Positions 27,213-36,214 of a stretch of DNA of 49,658 bases are shown here, one piece after another. The position numbers and the translations under genes are program-made. How positions within the stretch are numbered: the first letter of the stretch is position 1; each line of letters begins with the position of its first letter. The stretch is from NCBI GenBank assembly GCA_028713975.1, contig JAQTNE010000009.1:1-49658 (forward strand), read 5' to 3'. The DNA is from Sulfuricella sp. GTDB taxonomy: Bacteria; Pseudomonadota; Gammaproteobacteria; Burkholderiales; Sulfuricellaceae. The notes below the pieces were generated by a model. It worked only from the letters and a program-made list of their open reading frames with translations, searched no databases and was not told the DNA's origin.

Positions 27213-30200
27213 TTATGAGCTAAGTTCTTTCAGCAAAGCGGTAATCTGTTCGACGCGATTTCTCGCTTCGGGCATCTCCCGGCTGATTTTCAGCCGGTCC
27301 GGGCCGGCCAGCCTGTATTCTGGCCCACTCTGGATCATCTGGATGATTTTAACCGGATCAATCGGCGGATTGGGGATAAATTGCAGCAAGATGCCGCTGC
27401 TACTGGCGTCGATTTTTGCGATGCCGAGCGGTTTGGCGAGGAGGCGCAGGCGATGTGTGTCCAGCAGTGTGCGGGCGTGTGCAGTCGGCAGGCCGAAGCG
27501 GTCGATCAATTCCTCATTGAGCTGATCCAGTTCTTCCAGAGAACCGCAGTTCGCCAGGCGCTTGTACAGGGTCAGGCGTTCGTTGACGTCGCCGCAATAA
27601 TCGGTGGGTAGCAGCGCCGGGCTGTGCAGGTTGATTTCGGTGGTGACGCCGAGCGGCTGGGCGATATCCGGTTCATTGCCCGCCTTGAGCGACTTCACTG
27701 CCTGGTTAAGCATTTCGGCATAAAGGTTGAAGCCAATCTCCTGCATTTCCCCGCTTTGCGATTCACCCAGGATTTCACCGGCCCCCCGGATTTCCAGATC
27801 ATGCATGGAAAGGTAAAAGCCCGCGCCCAGGTCTTCCAGCGACTGGATGGCTTCCAGGCGTTTTTTCGCCTGTGTGGTGATACGGGCCTCATCGCCGGGA
27901 GGGGTCAGCAGATAGGCATAAGCCTGGTGATGGGAGCGTCCCACCCGTCCGCGCAGCTGATGGAGTTGGGCCAATCCGAACTTGTCGGCACGATGGATGA
28001 TGATGGTGTTGGCGGTGGGAATGTCGATGCCGGTTTCGATGATGGTGGTGCACAGCAGCAGGTTGAAGCGCTGCTGGTAGAAATCGCGCATCACGTGCTC
28101 CAGTTCGCGTTCGCGCAACTGGCCGTGGGCCACTTCGATGCGCGCTTCGGGCAGCAGCCTGGCGAGTTTTTCCTGCACGTTGAGGATGGTTTCCACCTCG
28201 TTGTGCAGGAAATAAATCTGCCCGCCGCGCTTGAGTTCGCGTAGCACCGCTTCGCGGACAATGCCGTCGCTGTAGGCGCTGACAAAGGTTTTGATCGAGA
28301 GACGGCGCTGCGGCGCCGTGGCGATGACAGAGAAATCGCGCAACCCTTCCAGCGACATCGACAGTGTGCGCGGGATCGGCGTGGCGGTCAGGGTCAGTAC
28401 GTCCACCTCGGCGCGCAGCGCTTTCAGCAGCTCTTTCTGGCGCACGCCGAAACGATGTTCCTCGTCGACAATCACCAGGCCGAGATTCTTGAATTTGACA
28501 TCTTTCTGAATCAGCTTGTGGGTGCCGATGACAATGTCGATCTTACCTTCGGCCATGCCTTTCAATGCTTCGGTCTGTTCCTTGGCGGAGCGGAAGCGCG
28601 ACAGTTCGGCAATTTTCACCGGCCATTCGGCAAAGCGGTCGGAAAAATTCTGGAAATGCTGCTCGGCGAGCAGGGTGGTGGGCACCAAAATCGCCACCTG
28701 TTTGCCATCGGCCACGGCGACGAAGGCAGCGCGCAGCGCCACTTCGGTTTTGCCGAAGCCGACATCGCCGCAGATCAGCCGATCCATCGGCTTGCCGGAG
28801 GTCATGTCTTCAACCACGGCCTGGATTGCGGCGGCCTGGTCCGGCGTTTCCTCAAACGCAAAGCCGGCGACAAACGCCTCGTAATCGTTCGGCTTGATCT
28901 GAAACACGTGACCCTGGCGTGCCGCGCGCTGGGCATAAAGATTGAGCAGTTCGGCGGCGGTATCGCGTGCCTGCCTGAGCGCTTTCTTCTTCGCCTTTTC
29001 CCACTGGCCGCTGCCGAGCTTGTGCAACGGCGCGGATTCCGGCGATGCGCCGCTGTAGCGACCGATCAGGTGCAGTTGTGAAACCGGCACATAGAGTTTG
29101 TCGTCCCCCGCATATTCGAGCAGGAGAAACTCCGTTTCGCCTTCGCCCAGATCGAGGCTGACCAGCCCCAGATAGCGGCCTATGCCGTGTTGTTCGTGCA
29201 CTACCGGGTCGCCGATCTTGACCTCGGACAAATCGCGCAGCATGTTTTCCACGGCCGACTTGCGCGTCGCGTCGCGGCGGCGGCTCTGGCGTACTTGGGT
29301 GGCATAGAGTTCGGTTTCGGTGATGAATGCCTGGTGCTGCTGTGGCAGGATGAAGCCGTTGCTGAGCGGGCCGACGCCGAGCATGAATTTTTCCTGGCTG
29401 GCCGCGAAGTCGGCGTAGCTCTCGCAGACCACAAGGCTAAGGCCATGCTCCGCCAGGAATTGCGCCATGGTTTCGCGCCGCCCGAGGCTTTCCGCGAGCA
29501 GCAGCATGCGGCCATCGAATTCGGCGGCGAATTGCTGCAAACGGCTAACCGGGTTGTCGGCGCGGCGGTCAACCTGGATCGTGGGCAGGGACGTGCTAAC
29601 GGGCTTGGCAGATTCTTCTTCTGCCTCTGCATTCAGCTCGATGCGCGGATAGGGCTTGAGCGCAGCGAACAGCGTTTCGACTGACAAGAACAGTTCCTGC
29701 GGCGGTAGCAGAGGCCGGTCGCGGTCGCCGCGCAGCAACTGGTAGCGCGACTGGGTATCGCGCCAGAAATTCTGCGCGGCGGATTCCAGCCCATGGTACT
29801 GGCAGATCAGCGCGCCCTCGGGCAGATAGTCGAATAGCGTGGCGGTGTTCTCGAAAAATAACGGCAGGTAATACTCGACGCCGGGCGGCGCAAGCCCCGC
29901 GCTGACATCCTTGTATAAACGGCTTTTGGAAGGATCGCCCTCGAATTTATCGCGGAAATTTTGCCGGAACGTATCCTGTCCGGCCTTGTCGAGCGGAAAT
30001 TCGCGTGCCGGCAGCAGGCGGATTTCCCTGACCGGGTAGATGCTGCGCTGGGTGTCGGCGTCGAAGGTGCGGATGCTTTCGATTTCGTTATCGAACAAAT
30101 CCAGGCGGTAAGGCAGCGGACTGCCCATCGGGAACAGGTCGACAATGCCGCCGCGCACGCTGTATTCGCCGGGGCTTAAAACCTGCGCGACGTGGCTATA

Positions 30201-30635
30201 ACCGGCCAGCGTCAACTGGCTGCGCAAGGCGTTCAGATCAAGCTGTGTACCCTGTTTCAGGAAGAACGTATGCGCCGCCAGAAATTCCCGCGGCGGCAGG
30301 CGGTAAAGCGCGGTAGCGGCGGGAATGATTGCGATATCGCAGGCATTTTGCGAAATCTGGTAGAGCGTCGCCAGACGTTCTGAAATCAGATCCTGGTGCG
30401 GGGAGAACTGGTCATAAGGGAGCGTTTCCCAATCGGGCAGCAGATGCACCGAAAGTCCGGGAGCAAAATAAGGTATTTCGTCGTGCAGACGCTGGGCATC
30501 CCAAGCCGTTCCGGTGAGGACAACCAAAGGTCTCGCATGTTCCGCCAGTTGCGCCAGCGCCATGGCATCACCCGAGCCGTGGGGCCTGACATGGCGCTTG
30601 CGTGATCCGGGGGTTGAGGGTAGTCTGAATAGCAT
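27213..30635 (-). CDS. mfd: transcription-repair coupling factor Mfd
   Basis: A 1140-residue SF2 translocase that removes stalled RNA polymerase and recruits UvrA. The UvrB-like N-terminal region (about 1-340), RNA-polymerase-interaction domain (about 470-545, VHEQHGIGRYLGL), helicase core (Walker A GDVGFGKTEVA, DEEHRFG, TATPIPRTL, and QLRGRVGRS) and C-terminal TRCF domain are all present. The ATG is at 30635. Confidence 0.97.
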   Translation of the reverse strand: MLFRLPSTPGSRKRHVRPHGSGDAMALAQLAEHARPLVVLTGTAWDAQRLHDEIPYFAPGLSVHLLPDWETLPYDQFSPHQDLISERLATLYQISQNACDIAIIPAATALYRLPPREFLAAHTFFLKQGTQLDLNALRSQLTLAGYSHVAQVLSPGEYSVRGGIVDLFPMGSPLPYRLDLFDNEIESIRTFDADTQRSIYPVREIRLLPAREFPLDKAGQDTFRQNFRDKFEGDPSKSRLYKDVSAGLAPPGVEYYLPLFFENTATLFDYLPEGALICQYHGLESAAQNFWRDTQSRYQLLRGDRDRPLLPPQELFLSVETLFAALKPYPRIELNAEAEEESAKPVSTSLPTIQVDRRADNPVSRLQQFAAEFDGRMLLLAESLGRRETMAQFLAEHGLSLVVCESYADFAASQEKFMLGVGPLSNGFILPQQHQAFITETELYATQVRQSRRRDATRKSAVENMLRDLSEVKIGDPVVHEQHGIGRYLGLVSLDLGEGETEFLLLEYAGDDKLYVPVSQLHLIGRYSGASPESAPLHKLGSGQWEKAKKKALRQARDTAAELLNLYAQRAARQGHVFQIKPNDYEAFVAGFAFEETPDQAAAIQAVVEDMTSGKPMDRLICGDVGFGKTEVALRAAFVAVADGKQVAILVPTTLLAEQHFQNFSDRFAEWPVKIAELSRFRSAKEQTEALKGMAEGKIDIVIGTHKLIQKDVKFKNLGLVIVDEEHRFGVRQKELLKALRAEVDVLTLTATPIPRTLSMSLEGLRDFSVIATAPQRRLSIKTFVSAYSDGIVREAVLRELKRGGQIYFLHNEVETILNVQEKLARLLPEARIEVAHGQLRERELEHVMRDFYQQRFNLLLCTTIIETGIDIPTANTIIIHRADKFGLAQLHQLRGRVGRSHHQAYAYLLTPPGDEARITTQAKKRLEAIQSLEDLGAGFYLSMHDLEIRGAGEILGESQSGEMQEIGFNLYAEMLNQAVKSLKAGNEPDIAQPLGVTTEINLHSPALLPTDYCGDVNERLTLYKRLANCGSLEELDQLNEELIDRFGLPTAHARTLLDTHRLRLLAKPLGIAKIDASSSGILLQFIPNPPIDPVKIIQMIQSGPEYRLAGPDRLKISREMPEARNRVEQITALLKELSS

Positions 30636-30656
30636 GTAATGCCGTGAAAGTCGTCC

Positions 30657-30685
30657 ATTATAAAGTAATTTTTGGTGGATTTCAG
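30657..30685 (-). promoter_or_regulatory. sigma-70 promoter of mfd
   Basis: On the minus strand CTGAAA (30685-30680) and a perfect TATAAT (30662-30657) are 17 bases apart, with the start near 30650, about 15 bases before the mfd ATG. Confidence 0.65.
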
Positions 30686-30721
30686 AGTAAGTCGGCTCGA
30701 ATTCTTGAGAAGGAGGCAGTC

Positions 30722-31393
30722 ATGAGCGAAAACAACCCAAACATTCTTTCCCACGATGAAATCAAGCAGGCGGCGAGCGCCTCGGTCGAGCAGGGAGTGA
30801 ACATCCGCGAGAAAGTTCGCAATCTGACGTTGCAGGCACTGAAAACCAGAAAATTGAGCGCTGACGAGATCAAATCGGTGATCGGCCCGGTGGTCGAAGG
30901 GATCAGTCTGGGGGCATCGAAACGTGCTGGCGAGGTAAAGTCCGCTTTGACTGAGGGCATGACGGGGTTGGACGAGGCGTTATCGAAGGCGGCGGAAGCA
31001 ACGCAATTGGCGCTGCAACAACTGACATCTCAAGCCAGGGATTTCTCGGAAGGCGATCTTGATTGGGCGCTGGTCAACCTGAAACGGCTGGAGGAAGAAT
31101 TTCTCGGCACCGTAAGCCAGGTGGCGGATTCCGCGACCGGCATAATCAAGCAGGAAATGAAAGACCTGGTTGCCCATGCGCGGCGCGCGGGCACCGACAC
31201 CGGCGCCAGTGTGGCCAAAACGATGAACGCCCTTGGCAACAAGGTTTCCGCCACGCTGCATGAGAGCAAGGTCACAGGTAAGGAAGCTGCCCGCGAGATG
31301 AGCGTGCGGCTGGCCGCGCTGGCAGGAGGCATACTCGCTGGCATGGCGGATGCCCTGCATGAAAAGGCGGAGAAGCTGAAGAAAAAAGACTAA
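30722..31393 (+). CDS. uncharacterised helical protein (DUF6781-like)
   Basis: A 223-residue, almost wholly alpha-helical protein, rich in Ala, Lys and Glu. A small-residue hydrophobic stretch (RLAALAGGILAGMADAL, about 197-213) near the C-terminus is followed by a basic tail EKAEKLKKKD. I believe it resembles DUF6781 proteins, but that is from memory. The ATG at 30722 has a strong AAGGAGG; the longer frame from 30644 is less likely. It is 20 bases upstream of the UbiB-family gene and they are likely one transcript. Confidence 0.75.
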   Translation: MSENNPNILSHDEIKQAASASVEQGVNIREKVRNLTLQALKTRKLSADEIKSVIGPVVEGISLGASKRAGEVKSALTEGMTGLDEALSKAAEATQLALQQLTSQARDFSEGDLDWALVNLKRLEEEFLGTVSQVADSATGIIKQEMKDLVAHARRAGTDTGASVAKTMNALGNKVSATLHESKVTGKEAAREMSVRLAALAGGILAGMADALHEKAEKLKKKD

Positions 31394-31413
31394 ACCTGAA
31401 CCTGATTCAGCCC

Positions 31414-33093
31414 ATGCTCTGGGAAACCTTTAATGTAGTGCGCGACCTGCCGCGCCTTCATGAAATCACCTCTATCCTGATCCGTTATGGCATGGCGGAT
31501 GTCGTGCGCGCGCTGGGAATCGGCACCCTGCTCGAACGGGCGGGGCGTCTCCTGCACTGGAAAGCGCAGAGCGATGTCATGCACCTCGATGCCCCGGTGC
31601 GGGTGCGGCGCGCGCTGGAGGAACTGGGGCCGGCATTCGTCAAGCTCGGGCAGGTAATGGCGACCCGTGTGGACGTGTTCCCGCCTAACTGGATCATCGA
31701 GTTCGAGAAGCTGCAAAGCAGCGTGCCGCCGGTGCCGTTTGAAAGCCTGCTGCCGCAGGTTGAGGCGGCTTTGGGCTGCTCACCTCATGACGTTTTCCTG
31801 GATTTACAGACTGATGCCACCGCTGCGGCGTCGATTGCCCAGGTGCATCATGCCAAACTGGCCGATGGCACGCCGGTGATTCTGAAAATCCGCCGCCCCA
31901 ACATCCGTGCCAAGATCGACGCGGACTTGCGCATCATGATGCACCTGGCGCGCCTGGTCGAGTTCGAGATACCAGAGTTGCGACGTTACCAGCCGGTTCA
32001 AATCGTTCTGCAATTTACCCGCTCCATCCGGCGCGAGCTGGATCTCGCCGCCGAGGCGCGTAACATCGACCGTTTTGCGGAAAATTTTGCCGGTTCGGAC
32101 ACTATCGTGATTCCCAAAGTGTACTGGGAGTGGACCAGCGAATCCATGAACGTGCAGCAGTGGGTGGATGGGGTGCCGGGCAATAACCTGGCCGCAGTCG
32201 AGGCGGCGGGATTGGACTGTAAACTGCTCGGCGCGCGCGGGGCCGATGCCGTCCTCAAGATGATCATGATCGACGGGTTTTATCACGCCGATCCGCATCC
32301 GGGCAACGTGTTTTATCTGCCAGGCAACCGCGTCGCGATGATTGATTTCGGCATGGTGGGGCGGTTGACGGACGAGCGGCGCAACCAGATTGTCAACCTG
32401 CTCGCCGCCCTGTCCGGCAGGGACGACGAAGCGATGCTCGACGTGCTGCTGGAATGGACCGGCGATGCAGTGGTGGATGAAGCCAAGCTCGCCGCGGACG
32501 TCAGCGAATTCGTCTTCAACTATGCCAATGTACCGCTCCGTGACTTGCGCCTCGGCGCACTGCTGGGCGAGTTGACCGTGATCATGCGCGACCACTGCCT
32601 GGTGATGCCCTCAGATCTTGCCTTGCTGTTCAAGGCGTTGATTACCTTGGAGGGCCTGGGTCGCCAGCTCGATCCTGAATTCGACATGGTGGAACATCTT
32701 ACGCCCTTTGTGCGCCGCGTGATCACCGAGCGCTACAAACCGGATGCCCTGCTCAAGCGCGGCAGGCGCAGCCTTCACGATTTGCTTTCCATCGCCACCG
32801 GCCTGCCGCGCGATGTGGCGCGCCTGATCAAGGAGGTGCGGCGCGGCAAGTTCAAGATCGACCTCGACCTCAAACGCCTGGAGCGTTTTTCCCATCAGAT
32901 CGACCACAGCGTCAACCGCCTGACGCTCGGTATTCTGACGGCATCGCTGGTGATCGGCTCCTCGATCGTGATGACGGTGAAAGGCGGCCCTACTCTTTTC
33001 GGGTTGCCGCTGTTCGGCCTGCTCGGTTTCGTGGCAGCGTTTTTCAACAGCGTCTGGTTGATTCTGTCGATTTGGCGCTCCGGCAAAGATTAG
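31414..33093 (+). CDS. ABC1/UbiB/ADCK-family atypical kinase-like protein
   Basis: 559 residues with the family's signature KxGQ motif (FVKLGQVMATR), the Ala-rich loop AAASIAQVHHA, the VAIV-type ILKIRRP Lys, HADPHPGN and DFGMVGRL, plus two C-terminal hydrophobic helices (about 505-555) that anchor it to the membrane. UbiB proteins support ubiquinone synthesis or lipid/isoprenoid handling. Because ubiE and ubiJ are not adjacent, this may be a UbiB paralogue rather than UbiB itself. Confidence 0.88.
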   Translation: MLWETFNVVRDLPRLHEITSILIRYGMADVVRALGIGTLLERAGRLLHWKAQSDVMHLDAPVRVRRALEELGPAFVKLGQVMATRVDVFPPNWIIEFEKLQSSVPPVPFESLLPQVEAALGCSPHDVFLDLQTDATAAASIAQVHHAKLADGTPVILKIRRPNIRAKIDADLRIMMHLARLVEFEIPELRRYQPVQIVLQFTRSIRRELDLAAEARNIDRFAENFAGSDTIVIPKVYWEWTSESMNVQQWVDGVPGNNLAAVEAAGLDCKLLGARGADAVLKMIMIDGFYHADPHPGNVFYLPGNRVAMIDFGMVGRLTDERRNQIVNLLAALSGRDDEAMLDVLLEWTGDAVVDEAKLAADVSEFVFNYANVPLRDLRLGALLGELTVIMRDHCLVMPSDLALLFKALITLEGLGRQLDPEFDMVEHLTPFVRRVITERYKPDALLKRGRRSLHDLLSIATGLPRDVARLIKEVRRGKFKIDLDLKRLERFSHQIDHSVNRLTLGILTASLVIGSSIVMTVKGGPTLFGLPLFGLLGFVAAFFNSVWLILSIWRSGKD

Positions 33094-33115
33094 TTACCAT
33101 GAGTGAAGAAAAAAT

Positions 33116-34960
33116 ATGGAGTCCCTCCTTATGCAGCAGCCCGAATCTTCTGACCTTTCACGCATATTAGCGCCGGTTCTGGCGCGGCATGGCAAGGATT
33201 CTGCACAGTTGTTGCAGATTTTGCGCGATGTGCAGGATGCCTGTCACCACATCCCCGCTGAAGCGATTGATCAAATTGCGGCTCATCTTGACGTGCCACG
33301 GGTCACGGTGGAGGGAGTGGTCGGCTTTTACTCCTTTCTTTCCACCCAGCCGGTCGGTCAGTACCGTCTTCTGTTCAGCAATAACATCACCGATCAAATG
33401 CTGGGCAAGGATGATCTGCTCAAGTATCTGTGCAACAAGCTCTGGGTCGAGCAAGGCCGGGTATCCGAAGATGGCCTGATCAGCGTGGATAATACTTCCT
33501 GCACCGGCATGTGCGATCAGGGGCCTGCCGCGCTGATTAACGGCTGGCCCTTGACCAATCTCGACCAGAACCGGCTCGACCTTATTGCCGAGCTGATCCG
33601 TTCGCAAAAGCCGGTCGCCGAGTGGCCGCCGATGTTGTTTGAGGTGGTGGACAACATCTGCCGCACCGATGTGCTGCTGGGCGAGCCTTTCACGCCGGGC
33701 GCAGCCATCAAGCAGGTACTGGCGCGCGGTGCGAAAGAGACCCTGGCCGAAATGGACCAGTCCAATTTACGTGGTCGCGGCGGCGCCGGATTCAAGACCG
33801 CTTCGAAGTGGTCGTTCTGCCATGCCGCCATTGCCGAAGAAGAGGGTAGCGTAATCTGCGATATCGGCGGCAACCCGGAGCGCTTCATCGTGTGCAATGC
33901 CGACGAAGGCGAGCCGGGCACCTTCAAGGATCGTGTGTTGCTCAATAGTCATGCCGATCTGGTATTCGAGGGCATGACGGTGGGTGCCCGCGTCGTCGGC
34001 GCCAGCAAGGGATTTCTCTATTTGCGCGGCGAGTACCGCTACCTGCTGGAAAAGCTCGAAGGGGTGCTGAAGCGCCGCCGCGAGGCCGGTTTGCTGGGCG
34101 ATAATATTCTCGGTCAGGCTGGATTTTCCTTCGACATCGAAATCCACCTCGGTGCGGGTGCCTATATTTGCGGTGAGGAATCCGCCCTGATCGAATCGCT
34201 TGAAGGCAAACGCGGTCGTCCGCGCAATCGCCCGCCATTCCCCGTGACTCATGGCTACAAGGGCAGGCCGACCGTGGTGGACAACGTGGAGACTTTCGCC
34301 TGCTCCGCCCGCATCGCGGAAAAAGGCGGCGAGTGGTTTGCCGCCATGGGCACGGCCCAATCCACTGGCACCAAGCTGCTTTCCATTTCCGGCGATGTCG
34401 CCCGTCCCGGTATCTACGAATATCCGTTTGGCGTCACACTGCGCCAGATACTTGACGACTGTGGCGCGGAAGACCCTTATGCTGTGCAGGTCAGCGGCCC
34501 GTCCGGGGTCATGGTTTCATGGAAGGAATTCGACCGGAAAATCGCTTTTGAGGATCTGCCCACAGCAGGTGCCTTCATGGTGTTCAAGCGCAGCCGTGAT
34601 TTATTTCAGGCCGCGCGCAATTTTGCCCATTTCTTCGCACATGAAAGTTGCGGATTTTGCACCCCATGCCGCGTCGGCACGCAGTTGCAGAAAAAAATCA
34701 TGGACAAGATCGGAAGCGGCCACGGCACGATTTGTGACATGGAAGAATTAAAACGGCTTGGCTTCATTCTCAAGAGCATGAGTCATTGCGGTTTGGGGAG
34801 CAGCGCGGCCAACCCGATGCTGGATGCCTTGGAAAAATTTCCCGATGTATTCGAGCGCAAACTGAAAGCGTTGGCGTTCGAGCCCGCCTTCGATCTGGAT
34901 GGCGCGCTGGAAACCGCGCGCAGGATTACCGGGCGGGATGATGAATGGGCACATTTATGA
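33116..34960 (+). CDS. hoxF: NAD-reducing hydrogenase diaphorase subunit HoxF
   Basis: A fused NuoE/NuoF-like flavoprotein of about 614 residues. The N-terminal thioredoxin-like domain (about 1-165) keeps only CTGMC of the [2Fe-2S] ligands, as in known HoxF. The NuoF-like part has the FMN loop GRGGAGF, the NADH loop GAGAYICGEESALIES and the 4Fe-4S ligands CGFCTPC plus SHCGLG. It oxidises or reduces NAD(H) for the hydrogenase. ATG at 33116 or 33131 (the latter has GGAG nine bases upstream). The stop overlaps hoxU (ATGA). Confidence 0.95.
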   Translation: MESLLMQQPESSDLSRILAPVLARHGKDSAQLLQILRDVQDACHHIPAEAIDQIAAHLDVPRVTVEGVVGFYSFLSTQPVGQYRLLFSNNITDQMLGKDDLLKYLCNKLWVEQGRVSEDGLISVDNTSCTGMCDQGPAALINGWPLTNLDQNRLDLIAELIRSQKPVAEWPPMLFEVVDNICRTDVLLGEPFTPGAAIKQVLARGAKETLAEMDQSNLRGRGGAGFKTASKWSFCHAAIAEEEGSVICDIGGNPERFIVCNADEGEPGTFKDRVLLNSHADLVFEGMTVGARVVGASKGFLYLRGEYRYLLEKLEGVLKRRREAGLLGDNILGQAGFSFDIEIHLGAGAYICGEESALIESLEGKRGRPRNRPPFPVTHGYKGRPTVVDNVETFACSARIAEKGGEWFAAMGTAQSTGTKLLSISGDVARPGIYEYPFGVTLRQILDDCGAEDPYAVQVSGPSGVMVSWKEFDRKIAFEDLPTAGAFMVFKRSRDLFQAARNFAHFFAHESCGFCTPCRVGTQLQKKIMDKIGSGHGTICDMEELKRLGFILKSMSHCGLGSSAANPMLDALEKFPDVFERKLKALAFEPAFDLDGALETARRITGRDDEWAHL

Positions 34961-35664
34961 GCAAAACGATAACTATCGACGGCCAGGTTGTGCCGTTCAA
35001 GGAAGGCCAGACTATTATGGATGCGGCCATGGCGGCGGATGTCTATATTCCGCACCTGTGCCACAACCCCGAATTCACGCCGCACGGCAGTTGCAAGCTG
35101 TGCACGGTCAAGGTCAACGGGCGCAACGTCGCATCCTGCACCATGCCGGCAGTGGAAGGCCAGCAGGTGTTGAGCGATACGCTGGAGCTGAATGACGAGA
35201 GACTATCGCTGACGCAGATGTTGTTTGTCGAGGGCAATCACATCTGCCCCTCTTGCGAAAAGAGCGGCAACTGTCAGCTTCAGGCCGTGGCTTACTACCT
35301 CGGCATGATGAGCCCACATTACAACCATTTCTATCCGCAGCGCGAGGTGGATGCCTCCCACCCCGATGTCCTGCTCGACCGCAACCGGTGCATATATTGC
35401 GAACTGTGCGTGCGTGCCAGCCGGGATGTGGACGGCAAAAACGTGTTCGGCCTGTCCGGGCGCGGAATCGGCTCCACGCTGGTGGTCAATTCCGCCAGCG
35501 GCCTGCTGGGCGACACCAACCTTGCCGCGACCGACAAGGCAATGCAGGTTTGCCCGACCGGCGCACTGCTGAAAAAACGCCAGGGTTTTACCGTGCCGAT
35601 CGGGCAGCGTATTTTTGACCACCACACCATCAAGGATGTGCAACTCGGAGACAAACATGAGTGA
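34957..35664 (+). CDS. hoxU: NAD-reducing hydrogenase subunit HoxU
   Basis: 235-residue NuoG-like iron-sulfur subunit linking the flavin module to the hydrogenase. It has an N-terminal [2Fe-2S] ferredoxin domain (CHNPEF, CKLC, and a later Cys), a His/Cys-ligated cluster motif (HICPSCEKSGNC), and a C-terminal cluster with CIYCELC and CPTGAL. The ATG at 34957 overlaps the hoxF stop by four bases. Confidence 0.95.
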   Translation: MSKTITIDGQVVPFKEGQTIMDAAMAADVYIPHLCHNPEFTPHGSCKLCTVKVNGRNVASCTMPAVEGQQVLSDTLELNDERLSLTQMLFVEGNHICPSCEKSGNCQLQAVAYYLGMMSPHYNHFYPQREVDASHPDVLLDRNRCIYCELCVRASRDVDGKNVFGLSGRGIGSTLVVNSASGLLGDTNLAATDKAMQVCPTGALLKKRQGFTVPIGQRIFDHHTIKDVQLGDKHE

Positions 35665-36205
35665 CCCGAAGCTCAAGGTGCGCATCGCCACCTGCTCGCT
35701 GGCGGGCTGCTTCGGCTGCCACATGTCCGTCCTCGACATCGACGAACGCCTATTGGGGCTTCTCGAACTGATCGAATTCGACCGCACCCCGCTTACCGAC
35801 ATCAAGCACTGCGGCCCGTGCGATGTCGGGATTGTCGAAGGCGGCGTATGCAACGCGGAAAACGTCCATGTACTCAAGGAATTCCGCAAGAACTGCAAGG
35901 TTCTGGTCGCCATCGGCGCATGCGCCATCACGGGCGGCATTCCGGCGATGCGCAACAACATCGACTTGTGGGACTGCTTCCAGGAAGTTTACCAGTATGA
36001 AGGCGGGCTGGAAGGCGGCCAAGTGCCCAACGACCCGGAACTGCCATTACCGTTCGACAAGGTTCACCCGATCAATGAAGTGGTCAAGGTGGATTATTTC
36101 CTGCCCGGCTGCCCACCGTCGGGCGACGCGATCTGGCGCTTCCTGACTGATCTGCTGAACGGACGCGAGCCCAAGCTGGATTATGAAATGCTGCATTACG
36201 ACTGA
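35657..36205 (+). CDS. hoxY: NAD-reducing [NiFe]-hydrogenase small subunit HoxY
   Basis: 182 residues with the short small-subunit pattern of group 3d enzymes: CSLAGCFGCHMS, GPCDVGIVEGGV, GACAITGG and PGCPPSGD supply the Cys ligands of the proximal 4Fe-4S cluster. No Tat signal, so the enzyme is cytoplasmic. It starts inside the end of hoxU (8-base overlap) and is followed by hoxH after nine bases. Confidence 0.95.
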   Translation: MSDPKLKVRIATCSLAGCFGCHMSVLDIDERLLGLLELIEFDRTPLTDIKHCGPCDVGIVEGGVCNAENVHVLKEFRKNCKVLVAIGACAITGGIPAMRNNIDLWDCFQEVYQYEGGLEGGQVPNDPELPLPFDKVHPINEVVKVDYFLPGCPPSGDAIWRFLTDLLNGREPKLDYEMLHYD

Positions 36206-36214
36206 GTATAAAAA

